Below are positions 46,589 through 58,727 of a stretch of DNA of 64,000 nucleotides, piece by piece. The position numbers were made by a program, and so were the translations under genes. Location of the stretch: NCBI RefSeq assembly GCF_025399195.1, contig NW_026252146.1:62001-126000 (forward strand), written 5' to 3'. Source of the DNA: Umbelopsis ramanniana AG. Its lineage: Eukaryota; Mucoromycota; Umbelopsidomycetes; Umbelopsidales; Umbelopsidaceae. The notes beneath the pieces are model-generated. The model saw only the letters and a program-made list of their open reading frames with translations. It made no database searches and was not told the DNA's origin. How positions within the stretch are numbered: the first letter of the stretch is position 1; the number at the start of each line of letters is the position of its first letter.

Positions 46589-48465
46589 CTATAATGAAAC
46601 GTGGGACGTAGAAGTTAAAGGCGTTGGAGAAGGGCAACATGTTTTTGCAGCACAGCTTTCGTCTTCTGAGCATCGCAGCAAGCACCGGCTAACCTGGAAT
46701 CCCTGCTAGATACAAAGGTTAGTCCCTATCAAGCACATTGTTTCAAACTTTTGACAACATACTGGACTATTTTCTACTTGTTTCTCCTCGTCTGTTGTTT
46801 TCTTCTTTGACCAAGGTAGAATATTGGCCCACCATGAAGTCTTCGGTTGGCGCTGTGGTGTATTCGACTCCGCTGGAGGAATCTGCGCATTTGCGATGAT
46901 ATCGCCGGACGAGTCAGGGTCAACGAACTCTGGCTGTATGGTGATGGAATGAATGCCGTGCCGGTGCATAAGCTTTCTCACGCGCTGAGCAACAGTCATG
47001 TAGTTGGAAGTCGACGACAACAGGACATGGAGGGATGCAATTGTTTTGGTGTCTGAGAGCTGCCATATATGAAGTTCATGAACTGAGAGAACATCGGCTG
47101 TCTAAAAAATATCAAAAATTTGCTCATGTTGGTCACTATAGCCCTTGCATCATCAAGGTATCAAGGATGTATCAGAGTGTTTACCTTGTAAAGCTCTCGT
47201 CGAACGTCATCGATTGCAATCGTATTGGGAACACCTTGAAGTAGGATGAAAGAAGTACTTCGTACAAGCGGTAGGGCCGAAGAGAAAATAATGATGGTGA
47301 TGATCAAACTTATCAATGGATCAAAATAGAATCTCCAACTATAGGGAGTCAACCAGATGATCAGAGCACTTATAACCACACCGATATTGCCCAAGGCATC
47401 ACCCACAACATGGAGAAAGACCTAAGGAAGACGATGTTAGTGGGATCAAGAGGCAACACATCTTCTGCTGTGGTTATTAACTTACACCTCGCATATTAAG
47501 ATTTTGCTGTGAGTGCTCAGATTCACCCTCTTCATGATGGTGGTGTTGCTCAGAGCCAGATGAAGAGCCATAGTCGTGAGCAACATCATGGGACGAATAT
47601 TGTCTAGCATGTTGTACAATCAAGTCTCTAGCAACGGAAGGATGCATTGTATTCCTGTCGATACTATCTCTCAGCCTATTCACGTCGTCAATTCTTGGGC
47701 TACTCGGTAGCCGGTTTGCCTCTCTAATACCGTCCTTTGCGTCATTTGACAAAGTAGCGTGGCTGTCATCTCTTGAGATATGGGCCGGTGCGATATCCAA
47801 GGCACTCACATTATCATTAGTGGAGTGCGAGTGGCTGTGTCCATGAGAATGGCCGTGTTCTGGAATACAGATCTTGTTAAAATAAAAAGGGTGGCGACGC
47901 TGGATCTATCGTCACGGCACATACCATGGAACAAGACCAAACCAAACAAGTTCGCTGCAAGCCCTACGCAGCCTGTAATCAACACCAATACCGGCTCGGT
48001 TACGATTTGTGGGCTGATAAACCGCTCAATGCAGTCGATAAGAAGAGTAAAACAAAGAGCAAGCAAAAATACACCGTTGATGAGGGCCCCGAGGACCTCA
48101 GCCCGCTGCCAGCCATACGAATATTTAGATTCGAATTCTGTCCTTGCCGCAACCTTTCGAAGGAGAAAAAAAAAATAAAAGAGTCAGCGTGACCTCGTCA
48201 GAGACACATGATATAAAAGGCGTTCATACCTTGACAGCCCATAGAGCAATAACCAGACTGATCATATCGTTCAGCATATGGAAAGAGTCGGCTACCTGTT
48301 TGCTACCTTGTCAGATCACCTTCAATAATTGAAAACCAAAGTTACTTGTTTGCTTACCAGAGCTAGCGAGCCTACACGGTAACCAATTATGATCTCGGCC
48401 AAAAAAAAAAGGGTATTGATGACCAGCAGTATGATTATGCGTACTTGTCGTGATAGCTTGAACAT
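46589..48465 (-). CDS. ZRC1: Cation diffusion facilitator, Zrc1/Cot1-like zinc transporter
   Basis: Seven exons in translation order: 48358-48465, 48230-48295, 47925-48153, 47486-47859, 47185-47421, 46763-47101 and 46589-46705 (489 residues). It should move zinc into the vacuole in exchange for protons. Both metal-binding HxxxD motifs are present, HMLND in segment 2 and HVVGD in segment 5. The loop between segments 4 and 5 is long and His-rich (HGHSHGHSHSHS, then EQHHHHEEG), the usual mark of zinc-transporting members. The cytosolic C-terminal domain has LSVHELHIWQLSDTK. The last exon encodes a Cys-rich tail (CLLRCSEDESC, then CCPSP) that I recall from other fungal Zrc1 proteins. If the last intron is kept, translation ends at 46706 with a different tail. 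Confidence 0.9.
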
Positions 48466-49442
48466 GATGGAGCAGACTAGGATAAATCAGTAGAGGACGG
48501 TCGGTGGCAATGATAGGTAGAGAGGAAATGGTTGACAAGTAGTGAGTGAATGAGGGTGATGACTCCGTGCACTAAAACTTTTTTTTAAATGAGATAGAAA
48601 TAAACAAAAAAGGGAGATAAAGGGGTTGCAAATGACTATAGGTGTGAATAAAGGGTCGTTCTGCAGTGACGACTTTAAATTCAAACAAATTACTTGCGAA
48701 GGGGCTAATAATATGAAGTTATATAGGAAAAGTCAAACGGATGGAGAGTGGCGGGGAGGTAGGAAAAGAAATCGCTCAAAAGTGAAAAAAGAAAACCAAA
48801 ATAGACGGATGCTGATAAATTTATCCTCTTTGCGATGGGAAAACGGGCAACCGCAACAGTACTCTTTACAAAGGGTACCTCTGAAGAGCCGACTTGTCCG
48901 CGCAGACCGTAAGGGTACACATGGCCACAAAGGTACATTACTGAGACAGCCGAAAATTTTTTGGCATGAGAGAGAAAAGCGAATGGCGCATTAAGCCCTA
49001 AATTTCAATTTTATACAGCAGACAAGGCAACAGGAAACCTCAGCATGAATGGTCAAGTTGTAAAGCTGTTTGTAATTGCAAATAAGGAAACTTTTATTGA
49101 AACATTTTCATTCAAATGGTATGGAACCTTACCATTACTTGGTGAATTAGGTGTGACAAAGTTAAATGTTCGCATACCAATTACTTTACAAGTAGCATTC
49201 GGTAGAAAAGAGCCATTAGTCAATCTGCTAAAAGATAGGCACTGATCTCTCTGCAGACAATCAGCCTAATAGAATAGGAAATACTGGCGTCATTCCCGGA
49301 TCTATTGCAGAGTCAGTCTGCTGCCATGGACATGTCTTTTCTGTTGGTGGGGTGATGCGAAACATTCCGCGCTCTATTTTGGGAAAGACGATAAAACATA
49401 TAAAAAGCCTGAGCCAGGCGAACAGTAGCGGGCTTAATCACC
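48466..49442. other. Divergent promoter region, no gene seen
   Basis: About 980 bases between the ATGs of the zinc transporter (minus) and the small secreted protein (plus). A 122-codon frame at 48626-48994 has no feature beyond basic composition. A TATA box lies near the plus-strand gene. Confidence 0.5.
49399..49407 (+). promoter_or_regulatory. TATA box of the small secreted protein gene
   Basis: TATAAAAAG lies 44 bases before the ATG at 49443, in a suitable position for a short leader. Confidence 0.5.
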
Positions 49443-50038
49443 ATGAAAACACTCTTCGTCGCCCTAACTTTCATCTTCTGTGCTGTATCAGCCTTAGTCT
49501 ACACGCCTAAAGTGACCTCGCCAGATCGTAGCTCCGTGTGGCAAGCTGGAAAAAGCTACACCGTTACATGGTAGCCCTCTTAAGTCTATATTGAAACAAT
49601 TCAAATGAATAGCTTGTAGACCTAACTACATATCTAATTTTATAGGGATATCCACTCTGCCGGTGCACCCATCCCGGACGATGAAACGTATGTCATCGCT
49701 GGCAACAATGTCTCTTGAACTAAGAGTGTTCATGCTCATACTAATCATTTTCCTACAGTGCGTCACTCTACCTGGGATACTTAATAAATAATGACCAGTA
49801 CAATGAGCACCTGTGTAAGTGATGAGGAATATTTTAGCCTTTGAAACAAGGAACTACTTCATTCATCCCTGTATCATATTCAGATTGGGAATTGGCGTCT
49901 GGTTTCAAGCTGAATGCCGGTTCACAAGAAGTGAATATCCCGCATGATCTTAAAACCCGCCATAGCTATATCATGGTCCTGATCGGAGACAGTGGTAACG
50001 CCTCTCCACCGTTCACCATCGATTCAATTCATTCGTGA
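49443..50038 (+). CDS. Small secreted protein, KRE9/KNH1 N-terminal-like
   Basis: Exons 49443-49570, 49646-49687, 49759-49814 and 49884-50038 give 126 residues. A signal peptide is clear: MKTLFVALTFIFCAVSA, with likely cleavage near residue 17. The mature part is a single beta-rich module with SPDRSSVWQAGKSYTVTWDI, TASLYLGYLI and HSYIMVLIGDSGNASPPFTI. This pattern is that of the N-terminal domain of yeast Kre9/Knh1 cell-wall proteins and related GPI-anchored Ser/Thr-rich proteins. It lacks their Ser/Thr-rich stalk and a GPI signal, so it should be released or held in the wall without an anchor. Role in wall assembly is inference. Residues NAS form a possible N-glycosylation site. Confidence 0.75.
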
Positions 50039-50237
50039 TCATCACCACAGCACTAATCGGTCTACGTTCAGACCGGCAACCATCAGTTACGACATTTTCC
50101 CACCCCACTCCACAATGTTTCATACCACTCTTGCTCTGTATGGGCCATGTGAATAATCTCAATTTTAATTCTTATGTGTATAGGAAAATCCTTTTATAAC
50201 AGATATGTGTACTATCGTCCTAAAAATAAATGATAAC

Positions 50238-51116
50238 TTAATCTTTTTTAATACCGAGACGGACCTCACGACCATGCTTCATAAGTTTCTTCATGGAGCC
50301 AAATCCAAAAAGAAGAGTGCTGATGGTCCATTTGGCCACATTGACTGGGCTATACCAGCCACGTCTGAGACAAATTCCCAATGCAACTACTCCTTCAGCA
50401 ACATGAATACCGGATGCTGCCTTCCAAATTATAGGGTACCAGTGATGTGGGTAGAGTTTGTGAAAGTATTGAATGGGAAGTGGCAATGCCTTTATGTCTT
50501 CTGGGGTAGACACCGAGAAATAGTATACGGCTCCCATTCCAGCTACGATTGCAACAGCCAAGCCAGTATTGCAAGGGTAGAAAGTATCAAGTGGAACCTC
50601 AGAAGATGGTGGAGTGTACGAATCGGTAGCCGTAGCGTAAACGGACTTGGCAATGGCTGCTATAGGGGGTGGTCCGGAAAGCGAGCTTGGCTGTCAGAGA
50701 GAACGTCAACGAACTGAACGCAATTGAAGAGTTGTAAGCCAGGTGAAAGAGTTTCATTTCACTTACCAAGCCTAGAGCTTCTTCGGCCTCCTTGGCCATA
50801 CCTTCCAAAACTGGCCGAATTTCCTCTCTCTTTGTTAAAGGTGTTTTGAAGTCGATGAAGGCATCCTTCGTAATTCCATCAGGCAGTTGATACTCAACAG
50901 TGAATCCTCTGGCGTTGATGCTCTTGAAAGTTGCTGACACAGCACTGTCTTTGCCAGCAAAATACCGAACATATGCAAGATTCGTGGCTAATACAGACAT
51001 TAGATGAATGGCTAATAGGTCGATGGTGAATAGAGTGGACTCAAGGACTTACCAGAATGGACACTCATGTAGGCAGAAATGCCTGCACTGTGTGGGGCTA
51101 TAGGATCTTGGCTCAT
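50238..51116 (-). CDS. Membrane protein with a DUF2470-like N-terminal domain
   Basis: Three exons in translation order: 51053-51116, 50767-50987 and 50238-50690 (245 residues). The N-terminal half (ISAYMSVHSATNLAYVRYFA to IDFKTPLTKREEIRPVLEGM) resembles DUF2470, a domain also found with flavin-binding and haem-oxygenase-related proteins in other organisms. The C-terminal half has three likely membrane segments (GLAVAIVAGMGAVYYFSVST, a segment with GIHVAEGVVALGICL, and AKWTISTLLFGFGSM) and a basic tail ending GIKKD. The KKxx-like dilysine end (IKKD) is near, though not exactly, an ER-retrieval signal. Function unknown; the domain call rests on memory of the family pattern. Confidence 0.65.
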
Positions 51117-51395
51117 TTCGGTGATGTGGAACGACAAGCAGACTCCTGGACAACGTGTGTAAACCCTTTTACATAGCACCGACGCGGTACTACAAAATTC
51201 CGACCTTCCGCCATCGACTCACTAAAGTATTCCGCCCTGCCTCACAAGGAAGTACAGTACTGGAACTCTTCAGGGAACACATGTTGTGTCGAAATCGATA
51301 CTCGATATCTATGCTCATATTTTAATTTTGTATATGTACAATAACGAATGTACGTAAATCTAAGATATGCTACTTCAAATCCACCATCATCGACA

Positions 51396-53493
51396 TTAGT
51401 GTCGCCATACTTTCAATTGTCTATCCTTGCCGCCACTAGCGACCTTGTCACCTCCTGGACTCCAATCCACACTGAATACCTGTGTAAAATATAAGGTTAA
51501 TAACGAATTGTTTGTCTTTGCATATGCCGTAGCTTCGCAATGCATTATCGTACCTCGTCCAAATGACCAGGAAGGTCTAACTTGATTTTCTTGGTTTTAA
51601 GATCCCAAATCTTGAGTGTAGTGTCCTTGCTGCTGCTGATAAGCATACGGCTGTCGCTAGACCAGCAGATCTGGTATACTGGGCCAACATGGCCTCTCAA
51701 TGACGCGATGAATTTTCCACTTTGACCGTCCCATAATTTAACAGAGTTATCGAATGAAGCGCTGGCAATAAGTCGGCCGTCAGGCGAAAAGCTAACATGA
51801 TTGACTAATTTCTGGTGACCGGTTAAACGGGCCAACGGCTTCTTGTTCGCTTCGGGTTCCCAGAAGAACATTGTGAAATCGTCTGATCCTGATACCAACC
51901 GTTCAGGTTGCTTTCCCTTAGCAGCCTGATAGCGTTCCAGAGCCAATTTTTGACCTATAGCATCGATTAATTATTTTCCAAGTCATGGTTAACATATCAC
52001 AAACTGTTACTCCTGTCCCACCTTCTTCTTCCGTCTTGAATCGCTTTCCAGTGTGATCGTATGGACCAGTACGGAGAACAAAGTCTGTGCTTAGAGCCAA
52101 AGAGTTGACCTGAAAGTAGAATTAGCATACACTGTTTGTATAACTTAAGGCGCCTCAGTTAGTCTACGGATCCTTACCCAGTGACCATGTCCTTGAAGTG
52201 TTTTGACAAGAACACCCTGAAAATGATTATCAAAAAGTCAGCCAACAGATCTTCACAAGACCGATCGAACTAGTAAATTCAAAAACCTACCGAAGAGTTC
52301 CAGACCTTGATGGTCTTATCCTGAGAGGCAGTATAGATCAAACCTTCACCGCCCCATTTCACACAAGTGACGGCTGCAGTATGTTGTGAGATGCTCATGA
52401 TCATACGTCTCATAGATGTATCCCAAACGCGAACGGTATGATCTTTGGATGAACTTGCCAATCGATTAGCCTTTGAGTTACTATTGACAGGAGGAAATGA
52501 ATAAATTAGCCAATTAGTTCATAACCCATATTTATACGTACAGGCAGAGCGATAACTTACAGATGATATGGCTCCCATGCAAGACATGTAATCCATTTTG
52601 TGTGACCCTTCAATCCGTCTCCTAATGCCTTTCCAGTTTTTGGGTCCCAAAGACGAACTGTATTGTCCATACTGCCAGATGCCAATGTTTTGCCATCAGG
52701 GGCCCAAGCGATGTAAAGAACCCATCCTTTGTGACCTATACGAAAAAAAATAATTAATATATGCTCTCTTTTCAGTGGCGAAACAAGCATTCCATGCGCT
52801 GAATGTTTGGTAGTGTTCGTACCTTTCAAAGTATGTTGTGGAGTTTCCGTATTCAAATCCCAGATTCTGACCGTGGTATCGCCTATGGGAATGTTTAATT
52901 AATTAATCACAGGATGTAAAAGCCTACTTCATTCAGTGGCAATGCACATACCTGATCCGGTAGCTAATTGAGTACCATCGGGACTGAAGGCAACAGAGAG
53001 GATGGCCTCGGTGTGACCTACCAACACATAAGACGTTAATGGTCATAACTACGTATAATCCTCAAATTCTTCTAACTTACCTGACAATGTTGAGCTACAC
53101 CGGGTAACTGCTCGAACTTTGAAGACAGCTTGTGGTTGATAGACAATTGTGATGCTTTCTTCCGTTGATTTCGTTTTCATATCCGACCACAAATTCTTTG
53201 TTATTTCAGTCTCTTCAACATAGAACGAATAAGGTTGAGGATCGTCTGACTAAAAAATTGGATATCATTAATTCTCTATTTAACAAGCAATGTAGCAGAG
53301 TGGTACGGCGACGTACAGTGTTCATGAGCTGATTCAACAGCATTTCAAGCTGATCCGGTGTGGCATTGACGGGCAAGTTAAGTGGTGGGCCGGTACTTTC
53401 ACCGTCCACAGACTTGAATTGTGCAATGACATTCTGACTCGCCGGTAATTCCTCGACAACTTCAGCTGCCTTTCTCTTCTGTCTACTGGCCAT
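51396..53493 (-). CDS. RSA4: Ribosome assembly WD-repeat protein Rsa4/Notchless
   Basis: Ten exons in translation order: 53317-53493, 53081-53249, 52952-53017, 52823-52882, 52561-52735, 52291-52480, 52178-52216, 52022-52109, 51554-51954 and 51396-51479 (482 residues; human NLE1 is 485). Rsa4 binds pre-60S particles in the nucleolus and is released by the AAA-ATPase Rea1. The N-terminal ubiquitin-like NLE domain (VIAQFKSVDGESTGPPLNLP, then PDQLEMLLNQLM) is the part that contacts the Rea1 MIDAS domain. About eight WD repeats follow, with GHTEAILSVAFSPDG, GHKGWVLYIAWAPDGKTLAS and GHQKLVNHVSFSPDGRLIAS. The final repeat ends DRQLKVWRH at the stop. The family-specific LERYQAAKGKQPERLVSGSD is present. 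It is the most finely split gene of the window. Confidence 0.95.
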
Positions 53494-54690
53494 CGTATGC
53501 GATCGTTTTACGGGTGGAGTTTGGGCCACCAATTTTTTTTGCCAAAATTTCAATCTTCTTTAATTACGCTGTCACAAAGCAGTACCAGCTTGTGGCCAGT
53601 TGATGGACAACAGGAACAAAGAATTCGGCTCAAAGGCATCGGGTAATATTCCAAGCCTGCTTATATCAAGCTGTGTCATTATAAATTTCCATTTGTACAG
53701 GTGTGTATATCTTCCAACAACGTCTCAAGTCTCGTTTGCAAAATTTATTTATGTTTCTGCGTCTCAGTATCTCGCTTTTATGGTATGGACAGCATTTGCA
53801 TTAAACAACGCCAATTCAACCCTTATCAATCCGGTATTAAAATTGGAGTGCTGCCTCCGCATGATAAACCACTGGAGACTGCACGAGCTCATTGTTTACG
53901 GCTTGACCATGTGATATTCTATATTTCGAAAGTATAGCGCAATGGTGCAAAATTCAATTGCCAGTGTTGAGAGACAAGTTTCGTCTTTCGTCCTGTACTC
54001 CTGACACAACAACAATCAGTTTTGCAAATGGCGTATGGATTTCTTGATATGAGGCAGGTGTAAATGAAGCCATTTTGAACAATGTTAACCAGCCAACTCT
54101 ATGCTGGACAATGGTAATACCGTTGAACAAAAGTGAAAGCGATAAAGGGCATCCAACGTACGAAAGGAAAAGTATCCAGTGTTTGCGATGTAAAAATACC
54201 CAGCGCTATTAATTGTCTTGGATACGATTGGCTAACTTGGAAAGCCCTTGCAATCCCAGCGCTACAAAAGGCAGTCAATAAGTGCGCCAAAGTTGGGATT
54301 TCCATCGTTTCTTCATTTTTGGAACCTCTACCAAAGTCGAATCTTTGCGCCACAGTGCCGCTTTCTGTTAACAACCAAAAGGTAATGTCATGGACTTAAG
54401 TTATATTCTAGTGCGGCAGTGGACCTGAAATGGTGTTTGAAATTGCATAACTGCGACAAAGTGTTGTGCTAGGTGTCGACTGCGCTGATCTGGAAACACG
54501 TTGCCATTACGTTTATGAAAACAAAACCACTGAAGCTTTGCCGACCTAAACACTTTATACAACGGTTAAACGAAAACTCAAAGCTATCATCCATATATCA
54601 AAACTTGGTTTATTCTTCACCTGATTTCTGATCCGTGTTCCTCTTTTTTTCTTTCTCTCTTTCTTTTTGGTTCAGGCACACGCTGTAGAA
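53494..54690. other. Intergenic region, no firm gene
   Basis: About 1.2 kb. A 68-codon minus-strand frame from ATG 54305 to 54099 reads as a plausible small protein (MEIPTLAHLLTAFCSAGIAR at its start) but has no family or promoter support. Just before the next gene, 54625-54676 is a long pyrimidine tract ending in TTCAG, a strong 3' splice site that suggests an intron in the leader of the PH-domain gene. Confidence 0.45.
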
Positions 54691-57600
54691 ATGAGCGAGT
54701 TCAGCCCTCGTCCGACTGCATCTAGATCTAGTGGGTACAATGCCAAGATGTCCGACATGTCACCCACAATGAAGGAACTTGGCATAGATACTCATGTACC
54801 TCGTAGACCTGGACCCATTCCTTCACCTGCATCCAACTCATCTCGTGATTCTCGAATTTTGTACGCCGAACGTTATGGCCTAACTCCATCCATGTCTAAT
54901 CTGGCAGATATGAACGATGGTGATGATTCCGACGACGACCAGCCTCTGCAGCCTCTGCGTCCAATGGTACCACCAAAGAACGTTGCTTCTGCACATATGA
55001 GCCATAGAGAATCAAGGCCATTATCAGTTCGCAACCTAGCTCCCATTACCTCTACCCGACCGCATGTGTTTATTAAACCTGCTCCACAACAGCCTCCAAA
55101 TGTAGGAAATGCTCCAAGTGACATGCACTCTACACTGCGACTTTATGACGCTTTCAATCAGAAAGTTTATTTCGAAGGCTACCTTCACAAGATGAATGAC
55201 CTGACTGTCGATGGCAAGCCTGTACATGATCGACAATGGTCCAAATTGTATGTAGAGCTGTGCGGATCGGTTTTGACTTTTTGGGATGCAAGCCATGTTG
55301 TAAAAAATGAAGAAACGGGCGAAACCGAAATCACCAAAGAAGACCCCATCCTACCTACCTACATCAATGTCGCTGATTCCATTGTAAACATAGTCGGAAC
55401 ATACCAATACGACAACCCGCCCAGAGAAAATGTGTTCCTTTTGAGCTCTGCTGGGTCCAATCGTTATTTCTTGCAAGCTCCTAACCCACATGTCATGAAT
55501 CGTTGGGTCTGTGCCATTCGACTTGCTTGCTACGAAATGACTAAGCTTCACGAAATCTACACCCGCACCTTCCTTGCACGTCACACTTGGGCTGACCTAT
55601 TTGAAAAGCAGAACAGCAAGTTTGAAGGATGGATACAGGCAAGATTTGGCGGCGCAACTGAATGGCAACGGTACTGGGCCGTAGTGACGGACAAACGTGA
55701 TGAAAAACGTCTTTTTGGCAAGAAATCCATTGCTTCTCGAGGTCAGCTCATGTTTTACGAGACTAAGAAATCCAAGGTCCCCGCCATCACCATTGTCAAC
55801 GTCCTGTGTGCATATGCTGTGTATCCAGAGAACCCAAAGCTGATTAACATGGGCACGATGCTTAAAGTGGAAGGTAGCATGTATTCGTCCACCACAAAAG
55901 ACCAACATAATGGAAGTGCAAACGCCTTTGCGCTATTAATGACTGCAAGCAGCAAGGAAATGGTACAATGGCTCATTGGAATTTTTGATGCTTTCAAGTT
56001 GTACGGTAGACCGGAGCGACTCCTTTCCGATGCGAGCAATACCAACTCACTCAATTTTGCTGAACCCGTATTTGGGCATCAACCAAGATTATTCCTAGAA
56101 GTAGGCGAGATCGAACACATCAATGTACAGAATGAGACTTTGTTGGACAGTAAGGTTGCATTTGCTGGAGTGTTACGTTCCAAACTCGAGCATCAAAACC
56201 GCATGCCACTACCACCGCCGCATTTGGCTGGTCGTACCAATAGCATGCCCTTGATATCTAATGTCTCTGCACCGCAAGACTTTTCATCGTGGTCAGGACA
56301 GAATAATTCGGAACGATTGCCATTACCTGTTGCACCTGCCATGAACCAGTCAACCACTCCTGTCCGATCCAGCACATTCCCTGTAGCACCACCTCCACCT
56401 ACTCCTTCACCTATCCTGGGATCACGCAATGGTTTGAAGGCTGGCAAAAATGGAACACGTTATGTGGCGGACTCCAGCGATGAGAGTGAAAATGGCAAAG
56501 ACGATGAAGAGGAAGAAGAAGAGAGTGATGATGATACCATCTTTAGAAAGACCGCAACATCGGATCATCGACCATCCATCGGCTCACGCTCAGCATCCCC
56601 CCATAGTCCTACAGAAAGCCAGTATCTCAACATGGCTGGATTTGGTGAACCATTCTCACTTTCACTTCCTGCGCATGGTTTAGCCGATGTCGACTCATCA
56701 CCACCCCACCAAGAGCACTCTAAGTCGGCTTCGACTCCAGGCCTCAAAGTTATTAATAGTGAACTCCCTAGACCCGATATTGGGTTTCCATCAACCGAGT
56801 CAAAAGAGGATGTTGAACCACAGCAGCCCGGCAGTCAACCAAAGGTACCCGAGCATGAGTTTGAAGCAGTCAAAACAGAACCTGAATCCCACTCCATTCC
56901 TCCTCTTGGTGTGACTCCAATTGCTGCTGCCATGGCTACTATGCACATTAACTCTCCAACTGCAACCGACTTTGATATGGGAGAACAAATGACACGACAA
57001 GCTGTCTTGAATGCGACTGCTAGAGTATTGGAAAGTGGTGGCAGTTCAAAAGGCAGCAGCGAGGCATCTACTTCCAATCGACGCATGCCCAAGAAGCAGC
57101 CTCCTGCTAGCAGTGTGAGCGGCTCAGAACCTGACCATGGCAATGATGAGGTCAGCGATGTATCGTATCAAGAATCAGACGATGCACCATTGGCTGGTGG
57201 CCCCAACCCAACATTCGCTTATCATAGAGCATCGAGTCAGCCCATGCCGTCATCTCCCTCAATGCAATCGGGCAAAATGAAAGGTAGTGGACCACCGTCT
57301 ATGTACGGATCTGAATTTGAGCAACCTCAGCAACGTCAGATGTGGGACCAGCAATCCATGATGCAGCAACAACAAGATATGTACTATGGAAATGATGACA
57401 TGCAAAGCCAAGCCAGCGGTTATTATAATGGACGCATGCCTATGTACCCTCGAGGATTCTTTCCAGACGATGACAATCGATCTATGTACAGTAACATGCA
57501 AGGTGTTGAAGGGCCGGCAATACCCATGCTTGGGGACAATTTTGTTCGACAAAACAGCTTGTTAGACATGTATCAGCAGGAGCAGTTGAACGCAAGGGAG

Positions 57601-58410
57601 CAAACCGAGTTCGCTAAAGCCACCGGCCAGCCGTTGATTCATGTTCCTACCAAACCACCGGAGCCTCGCACTGGCCTGCTCGGTCTGATTACACAACGTG
57701 AGCAAGACAAGAAAGATGGAAACAAGGCTAAGGAACGCATCAATATGATGCAGGCAGAGTTGGATCGAGAAAGGATGATGGAACGAGAACAGCAACGCCG
57801 TATGATGGAACAACGTCAGCAGCAACAGTTCATGCAAGCCGTAAGTGAAGCAAATATAAAGATGACCATCGTCCTATATCTCTAAATGTATGCGTTTTCT
57901 TTTACTCAGAACATGATGAATCCAATGGCCATGAACATGATGGGCATGGGTATGCCCATGATGGACCCAAGAATGTCTATGATGTCCGGTATGGGTATGA
58001 TGGATCCCAGAATGTCGATGATGTCGAATATGGGCATGATGAATCCTATGATGAATCCAATGGCCATGAATATGGGTATGAATCCTATGATGCTCGACCC
58101 CCGTATGGCTATGATGAACCCGTACGCCAATATGCGTGGATCTCAATACGGTGGAAGTGTGTATGGTGGTGGCTTTCCTGGTAGTCCCGGAAGTGTAGCA
58201 GGAAGTCGATTTGGTGGCCTTGCCGATGATGAAGACGACGAAGAGGATGAGGATGATAATATTCCCCTTGGAAGATCTGCTAGTACGCAAGATCTCGCTG
58301 ACAAAAACTTGAAGCAACCTACTCCATCCAACTCCAGCGCAAGAGACAGCCACTCTTCCAATAATTCAGGCAGCAGCAAGTCCAAACAATCTAACAAAGA
58401 AGCGCAGTAA
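54691..58410 (+). CDS. Caf120/Skg3-like PH-domain protein with Met-rich tail
   Basis: Two exons, 54691-57840 and 57910-58410, give 1216 residues. After a disordered start, two PH-type domains follow: one from VYFEGYLHKMNDLTVDG (about residue 160) to NRWVCAIRLACYEM, and one from FEGWIQARFGGATEWQRYWA to MVQWLIGIFDAFKLYG. The spacing and sequence recall yeast Caf120 and Skg3, linked to the CCR4-NOT complex and bud-neck or polarity functions; the role here is inference. The middle is a long Ser/Pro-rich disordered region with acidic runs (EEEEEESDDD). A charged Gln/Arg/Glu/Met helix precedes the intron. The second exon opens with a remarkable Met-rich stretch. A splice acceptor-like tract just upstream of the ATG suggests an additional 5' exon. 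Confidence 0.78.
57910..58131 (+). repeat. Methionine-rich imperfect tandem repeat in coding sequence
   Basis: The start of the second exon of the PH-domain gene encodes about 75 residues of which nearly half are Met. Imperfect units based on NPMAMN, MDPRMSMM and GMGM recur. The DNA shows matching ATGATGAAT- and ATGGG-type repeats, so it probably grew by slippage or unequal exchange. Confidence 0.8.
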
Positions 58411-58727
58411 ACCAGATGACAGTGCTCTCCCATCCACAATCCTAAATTTTGCATCTATAACACAATCTTTTTCTCTATGAGACGAGTATTCTCAAATCAG
58501 CTTCTCCTCCCTACGATTTTTTTCACAGCATTCATTTTAATCATTTTCTTTCGTGCTATGTACACTATGAACTTTTATCTTGCTTAGAATCTCCCATACA
58601 TTCTTTTTTAACACAAGTGAAATTATGATGAAAATTAGCAGTCACAGCCCTTAGCGTTGTTTGTGTATGTGATCAACTTTTTTTTCTCGAGTGCACTTTC
58701 TGTAGAACATTGTAGAGACAATCCATC

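Noticed and set aside
46706-46762. Taking the TAG at 46706 as the main end of the zinc transporter
   Set aside because: A good GTATGT donor, CTAAC branch and TAG acceptor define a 57-base intron, and the exon behind it codes the Cys-rich tail expected of fungal Zrc1. The early stop is kept only as a possible intron-retained form.
48626-48994. A 122-codon basic frame between the zinc transporter and the secreted protein
   Set aside because: Low-complexity basic composition, no domain and no ATG in good context; the region is better explained as a divergent promoter.
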